Source: Spinacia oleracea
Taxonomy: Eukaryota > Streptophyta > Magnoliopsida > Caryophyllales > Amaranthaceae
Length of the DNA: 64,000 nucleotides
Direction of reading: 5' to 3'
NCBI RefSeq assembly: GCF_020520425.1
Contig: NC_079492.1
Span: 117,897,157-117,961,156, forward strand
Position numbers and translations under genes: made by a program. Shown here piece after piece: positions 58,708 to 64,000 of this stretch (its first letter is position 1; every line of letters begins with the position of its first letter). The notes under the pieces are model-generated. The model did no database searches. It was not told the DNA's origin and was given only the letters and a program-made list of their open reading frames with translations.

Positions 58708-59039
58708 GAGCATCTCTAATGGTAAGCAAATTGGTAAGTTGCTTTCATATACCACATTAGATTTTCAAGCTACTATTTTTTCATGTGTATTTTGCTCCAA
58801 TGGTAAGCAAGTTGCTTGAAATTTTTTAACAATTTTTTAAAATTTATTTTTATTATTCAATTCACATATTTATCAAATAAACATATTTTTCCGTTCTTTT
58901 TTTCCCAAGCTAATTAGCTTTGTAGAGCTAATTTGCTTAACTTGGCTAATTGTTCATATGTACTCCAATGGTTGGCTAGTAGCTAAAAATTTTATAAAAA
59001 TTGCAAGCTAGTCCTTATATGTAACCATTGGAGATGCTC
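58708..59039. mobile_element. Tourist-like MITE
   Basis: 332 bp bounded by GAGCATCTCTAATGG and its inverted partner CCATTGGAGATGCTC, with TAA on both sides (58705-58707 and 59040-59042). A TAA target duplication points to the PIF/Harbinger group. It sits within the right half of the hAT-type MITE. Confidence 0.8.
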
Positions 59040-59157
59040 TAACCGCTATCCTCTACCGCTATTTTTCTCGAACGAGGCCTTAGATTACTATTGGGGTGGT
59101 GGTGGTGGTAAAGATATTTGAAGAAGAAAAACACAAGTTTCTAATAAGATTTTATTA

Positions 59158-59416
59158 CTCCCTCCGTCCCAGATTAGTTGTTACAATTTGTTTTTTCGTC
59201 CGTCCCAGATTAATTGTTACACTTCTAATATATTGTCTCTCTCTTCCCATTATCTCTTTTTGTCCCTACACCCTCTCTCATTCGATTAAAAAAATATCTC
59301 ACTAACTCTTATCACATCTACTTTTTCAATAAAATAACAATTGATAATCAAACAATCACTTATCACTAAAACTTTGTGCAAAGGCAAGTGTAACAACTAA
59401 TTTGGGACGGAGGGAG
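59158..59416. mobile_element. Stowaway-like MITE
   Basis: 259 bp bounded by CTCCCTCCGTCCCA and TGGGACGGAGGGAG with TA on both sides, as for Tc1/mariner-derived Stowaway MITEs. The phrase GTCCCAGATTA.TTGTTACA is repeated inside the left end. Lies about 330 bp upstream of the receptor-kinase start codon. Confidence 0.85.
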
Positions 59417-59418
59417 TA

Positions 59419-59742
59419 CTACGAAAATGATCCATTCATATTCCTACGATTTATTATCGACTATCAGTTGACGCTAGTGTTATAACTATAAGCGACGTAT
59501 AAAATATAAATCGTATGCCGTACTAGTTCTATCTTACGAAGATGTGTGTTTCCAAAGTTGAAAGTTCTACGAAAATGCTTACATTACATGTCCCTACCCT
59601 TACTGGTTCAAAATAATAGTGGTTGTAGCCTGCAGGCGACCTTTCTTCGGAAAACGAAAATTGCCTTGTTTATTTACAACTATTACAAAGAGTTTTCCTT
59701 CTCAATCTATCCCAACTCTTTTTTGAGCAAAAAATTTACAAG
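59419..59742 (+). promoter_or_regulatory. upstream region of the receptor kinase
   Basis: AT-rich 5' flank. No single convincing TATA box, although several TTTATTTA-type stretches occur (for example near 59670). The short open frame at 59546-59776 overlaps the gene start in another frame and looks like chance. Confidence 0.35.
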
Positions 59743-62700
59743 ATGTCAAGCTCAATCTATATGTTGTATTGTATGATTTTTTGTTTTCATCTTTCGGCAT
59801 CACAGAACAACGAAACAGAGAGGTTGTCGTTGCTGGAAATCAAAGGCGAAATAAGGAATGATCCATTGGGTGTGATAAGGTCATGGAACGACAGCTACCA
59901 CTTTTGTGAGTGGTATGGTGTTACTTGTGGCCGTACGTACGAGCAAGTGATGGAACTTGACCTAAATTCCTTAGAGCTAGCAGGTACACTCTCATCCCAT
60001 GTTGGAAATTTAAGCTTCCTTAGGGTGTTACGCCTTGATAACAATAACTTTGTTGGGATGATCCCTAATAGTCTAGGTAAACTCAGGAGTCTTACCATTT
60101 TGTTCTTAGAAGACAATATGCTTTATGGAATAGTCCCACCTTCAATCTTTAACCTCTCATCATTGACACAATTATCTTTACGGCAAAATGATTTGGAAGG
60201 AAACCTTCCTTCAGACTTAGGTAATACACTTCCCGGTCTAACTTTTTTGTCGTTGGGATCCAATCGATTTACTGGTCTTATTCCAGCTTCGATATCGAAT
60301 TTGTCAAACCTCCAAATCCTACAATTGGGTCGAAACCATCTTCGAGGACAAGTTCCTTCTCTGCACAACTTATTAAGGCTTATTCGCCTTTCCCTTTCTG
60401 ATAACTCTCTTGGAAATGGCCAACGCGGAGACTTGAATTTTGTTTCTTCCATACCTAATGTCACTCATTTAGATTGGTTACAGATAGACCAAAATAACTT
60501 CAGAGGAATTTTTCCTACAGCCATTTGCAATTTCTCATCACTTACTAGATTGGTACTATACAGGAACAATATAGCAGGAGAAATTCCATCATGTATTGGA
60601 AACTTAGCCAGATTGCAAAATTTTGTGGCGAATGACAACGCACTCTCTGGTGTCATTCCCTCTAGCATAGGAAATCTTCGAGATCTATATTTACTATATT
60701 TGAATGGTAACCAATTATCCGGCAACATTCCATCCTCAATTGGCAACTTAACTAGATTGTCTATGTTTTCTCTGTCTCATAACAGAGTTACAGGCCAAAT
60801 ACCTTCATCTCTTGGAAGTTGTACATCGCTATCAGCAATATATTTTGCTAATAACAGCCTTACCGGTAGGATACCCTTACACCTTTTTAATCTCCCTGCC
60901 TTGTCAACCATGCTCGATTTATCTGAAAACCGACTAACAGGACCCCTCCCAGAACAAGTTGGGCGACTTAGTAATCTTCAAACCATTTTACTTAATGGTA
61001 ATATGTTATCAGGTTCCATACCAAGCTCTCTTAGTAGTTGCATTTCACTAGAGTACTTGTACTTAGGGAACAATAGTTTTCAGAACTCTATTCCTGATTC
61101 ATTGCGATTGTTAAGAGGTCTCATTGAGATTGATTTGTCATACAACAGTTTATCTGGTCAAATCCCACAATTCCTAGCGACCCTACAGTTAAGATTGCTA
61201 AATCTTTCACACAATAATCTTCAAGGTCAAGTACCCATTCATGGAGTTTTTGCTAATGAAACGGCTGTTTTAGTAGGCGGAAATACTAGGCTCTGCGGAG
61301 GCATAGTGGAATTAATGTTGCCTCCTTGCAATGTCAGCACTAACAGTAACACCCCGAACAGCAATCAGAGGAGATTGATTATTATAATTCTTTCTACCTT
61401 CGCCGGAGTTATTCTTCTGTTGGCTTTTGTATTTCTGTTACTACACATTTTCTGTAAGAAAAAAAAGTCTGAGGAACCAATGCCATTTGGCTATTCAGAA
61501 AACTTTCCAAGTTTGTCTTACCAAACTCTTCTGAAGGCCACCAATGGGTTTTCACCGGAAAATTTGATTGGCAGTGGTACATTTGGAGTTGTGTACAAAG
61601 GAATCCTTGAAGAAAATGGATCAACTGTTGCCATTAAGATATTTAACTTAGAGTATCATGGTGCTTTGAAGGGTTTTGTAGCTGAGTGTGAGGTTCTCCG
61701 AAGCATCAGACACCGAAATCTTCTCAAGGTTATTACAGCTTGCTCAAGTATTGATTACCAAGGGAAAGTTTCAAGGCACTGGTTTGTGAGTACATGGTTA
61801 ATGGGAGTTTGGATAATTGGTTGCATTCACCACTTGAAATTACTGAAATTGAGGGTACATATGAAACCTCAAGGTACTTAAATCTTCGCCAAAGACTTGA
61901 TATTGCAGTTGATATTGCATTTTCTTTGGATTATCTACACAATCAATATGGTGCCCCAATAGTTCATTGTGACCTGAAGCCCAGCAATATTCTCCTTGAT
62001 CATGAATTGGTTGCACATGTAGGCGACTTTGGGCTAGCCAAGATACTCATACAAGGCATAAACAATAGCTATGCTGATCAATCTACTTCAATTGGAGTTA
62101 GAGGAACTATTGGTTACACTCCTCCAGGTAACTTCATCCACGTTTTCATCATAAAAATATTGATATTTTGATATTACATTTTAAGTTTCAGGTTTTTGTA
62201 TTTTACTACTTTATAAATTTTAATTTCATATTTACGACCTTAATTTTATGAATTATTTTATATTCTCAATCTCTTAATGAATTTCATCTTAGAGAAGCTG
62301 GTTAAGGGAAGTCCATATGGACCGGAAATTAAATTGGATGTGTTAAAAAGTGGTGAATACAAAATGTTGCATAAATTAAACTTATAAATATAAAATTACA
62401 TTTGATAAGGCGGTAACTACAAAAACCTGCAACTTAAAATGTGGTAATTATGAAAAAGCCTAAAAATAATAACATGATATGAATGCAGAATATGGTTTGG
62501 GAAATGAGGTGTCTACAACAGGCGATGTCTATAGTTTTGGAATCCTTTTACTAGAAATGTTTACCGGAAAGAGGCCGACTAATGACATGTTTAAGGGGAG
62601 CCTTAGCCTGCATAGCTTTGCGAAAAAAGCTATACCCAACGAGATCACGACAATTGTAGATAAAACTCTTATGGAAGACATAGACAAAGAGGACAAGACA

Positions 62701-62889
62701 ACTAAGAATGTGATGTTGGAGGTCTTAATTTTAATACTTGGAGTAGCAATTTCCTGCTCAACAGATGTACCACAAGAAAGGTTAGACATGAGTGATGTTG
62801 CGGCTAATCTGTCATTAATCAGAAGCAAGTTTCTTGACAACGACGGAGATTTCAAGCAGGTAATAATGAATCAAAGACTGGTCATTTAA
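59743..62889 (+). pseudogene. LRR receptor-like kinase (class XII-like) with a frameshift
   Basis: A membrane receptor kinase of the EFR/Xa21-like group, which senses microbial patterns. From ATG 59743: signal peptide MSSSIYMLYCMIFCFHL, LRRNT_2 domain (LLEIKGEIRNDPLG..SW), about 20 leucine-rich repeats to residue ~520, then a membrane helix (~545-568, IIIILSTFAGVILLLAFVFL). The kinase follows, with glycine loop IGSGTFGVVYKG (~608) and lysine in VAIKIF (~632). The catalytic loop reads HCDLKPSN, so it is a non-RD kinase, as in many immune receptors. An intron at 62128-62488 splits PP/EYG, the usual place in this class. One base is missing near 61768, giving a stop at 61881; the second kinase half stays open. 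The stop is at 62889, or KQV* if a possible intron from 62861 is used. Confidence 0.88.
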
Positions 62890-64000
62890 AAATAAAGTAG
62901 ATGATTTTTATTTGAAGGTAAATGTGGTTTTTATTTTAATTCGGTTATAGGTGTAGGAACACATCAGGACAAGTTGAAACATCAAGTGGATAGATTTCGA
63001 AGATTTGTTGTTATAAGAATTAAGAGCATTTAGGATTTGGGCCCCCGCAAATGCAACACCTTGTCACTGATGAAATGTGGTACATGTTGTCACTATTTCC
63101 TCTACGATGCTTGAGTGACCGGGTTATGAGATAGATGAAGATGAGAGTATCACCTTCTGTTAGAAAAAATTAAGACATGATAGAAATCATAGAATACTTC
63201 TTCCTTCATGTTTATTTTTTTTTGTTTCTCAATGGATCTCAAAGACTCAAATGTAATGTAATTATATATGTAATGTGAAATCTTACTTTATCTTTCCTCA
63301 ACAATTAAAACATTTTTCGTATATTGCTTATTACTCTTATCATTGCAACAACTAATAAAAGAACATTAATTTCTCTCTCTTAAAAAATGATAGAGAGAGA
63401 AGCTCTTAATAAAGGAGGATTTCTTCCTAAGTTCCTCCACCTTTATTCATGTCAAAAATGAACCTCCCTTCTATCTTTGTTTATGTGCCTCTTATGAGCT
63501 ATTGTTCCTTTGAATAATCATGTCATATTGTTCCGAATTTAAGCAAGCTTGTTCTTGCTTTTTGGCCCTGCATTGCAAGATGCCTATGACAAATTTAAGC
63601 ATTGTTCATAATTTTCATCATTATTTCATTGAACATTGTTTTTGGATTTGGTACTTCTTATTGTTTATGTCTCTGCCTATTGCTTGGATAATAATTTGAG
63701 TAAAGAAATAATTAATCTATATCATTGGATCTTTAATGTTTTGAAAGGATTTTATATCCCTGTCCATGGCTTTTGAGGCTTAAATGAAACTTTGTGGATA
63801 TTTTGTCTATGTCATCTGAAAGGCTTTAGTTGATTTTTTTTCTCCAGGAAATTTGTTGTTTTGGATTTATGTTTGGATCGTTAAATCAGGGTTTTAGTCA
63901 AGCTTTTTACTTTGTGTTTTTTACTTGACCATTTAATTTTTGTGGGTGATGTTCAAAGTCCTTGGATCTTGGTCATCTTGCTCTATCTTTCTCGCCGATG
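62890..64000. other. 3' flank of the receptor kinase
   Basis: Contains a possible last intron acceptor (GGTTATAG at about 62951) and 3' untranslated sequence. AT-rich DNA with no recognisable gene, RNA or element follows to the window end. Confidence 0.4.

Larger units (their letters stand above)
33423..59082. mobile_element. probable hAT-type MITE split by the second gypsy element
   Basis: The left part at 33423-33538 begins TAGGGCGTGTTC. The right part at 58437-59082 ends GAACGAGGCCTTA, whose reverse complement TAAGGCCTCGTTC matches the left tip with a few changes. Such tips are typical of hAT MITEs. Flanks share ATTAC (33417-33421 and 59084-59088), an imperfect duplication. Without the insertions it would be about 0.43 kb. 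Inside are repeats of TTACCCGCTACTTTGACA type. Confidence 0.4.

Overview
This is plant nuclear DNA, most likely from a eudicot. The evidence is TG..CA LTR retrotransposons with tRNA primer sites, an L1-type LINE with a terminal RNase H, a CACTA transposon, short MITEs, GT-AG introns, a leucine-rich-repeat receptor kinase and a piece of the plastid gene ycf1. A spinach/beet-like (Caryophyllales) source is a guess from the overall look and was not tested. Apart from a small gene at the left and a receptor kinase at the right, almost everything from about 3.7 to 59.4 kb is transposable elements inserted into each other. Exact target-site duplications (TSDs) let the order of events be read.

Left (1-3711): a small minus-strand gene of unknown function (467-1830, four exons with matching phases), then its upstream sequence. 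First nest (3728-32292): an L1-type LINE with a 16-bp TSD. Its ORF1 is interrupted by a Ty3/gypsy element of Tat/Ogre type (4373-26279, TSD CTCAC). That element is interrupted in its leader by a minus-strand Ty1/copia element, copia-A (6521-16975, TSD GTTAT). The Tat-like element has gag and protease but no reverse transcriptase or integrase. It also carries a spliced antisense gene with its own TATA box near the 3' LTR.

Second nest (about 33423-59082): a probable hAT-type MITE is interrupted by a second gypsy element (33539-58431, TSD GTAAG, 551-bp LTRs). This element again has only gag-protease, an open frame of 828 codons once an insertion is discounted, plus a multi-exon antisense gene in its 3' half. 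Its gag is interrupted by a CACTA transposon (35014-40786, TSD CTA) that carries exon-intron pieces of eIF3 subunit f and of an alpha/beta hydrolase, plus a roughly 160-bp tandem array. Its antisense gene is interrupted by copia-B (45455-57118, TSD ATTTC), a relative of copia-A with similar LTRs but ruined coding sequence. The left LTR of copia-B contains 1.4 kb of plastid ycf1.

Right (58437-64000): the rest of the MITE with a Tourist-like MITE inside it, a Stowaway-like MITE, then a class XII-like LRR receptor kinase (59743-62889) with one frameshift. The least ordinary feature is that two unrelated gypsy elements in one window share the same reduced plan: LTR, gag-protease, no RT or integrase, a convergent spliced antisense gene, LTR. 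The Tat-like element also carries six copies of a roughly 58-bp module of paired GC-rich inverted repeats.
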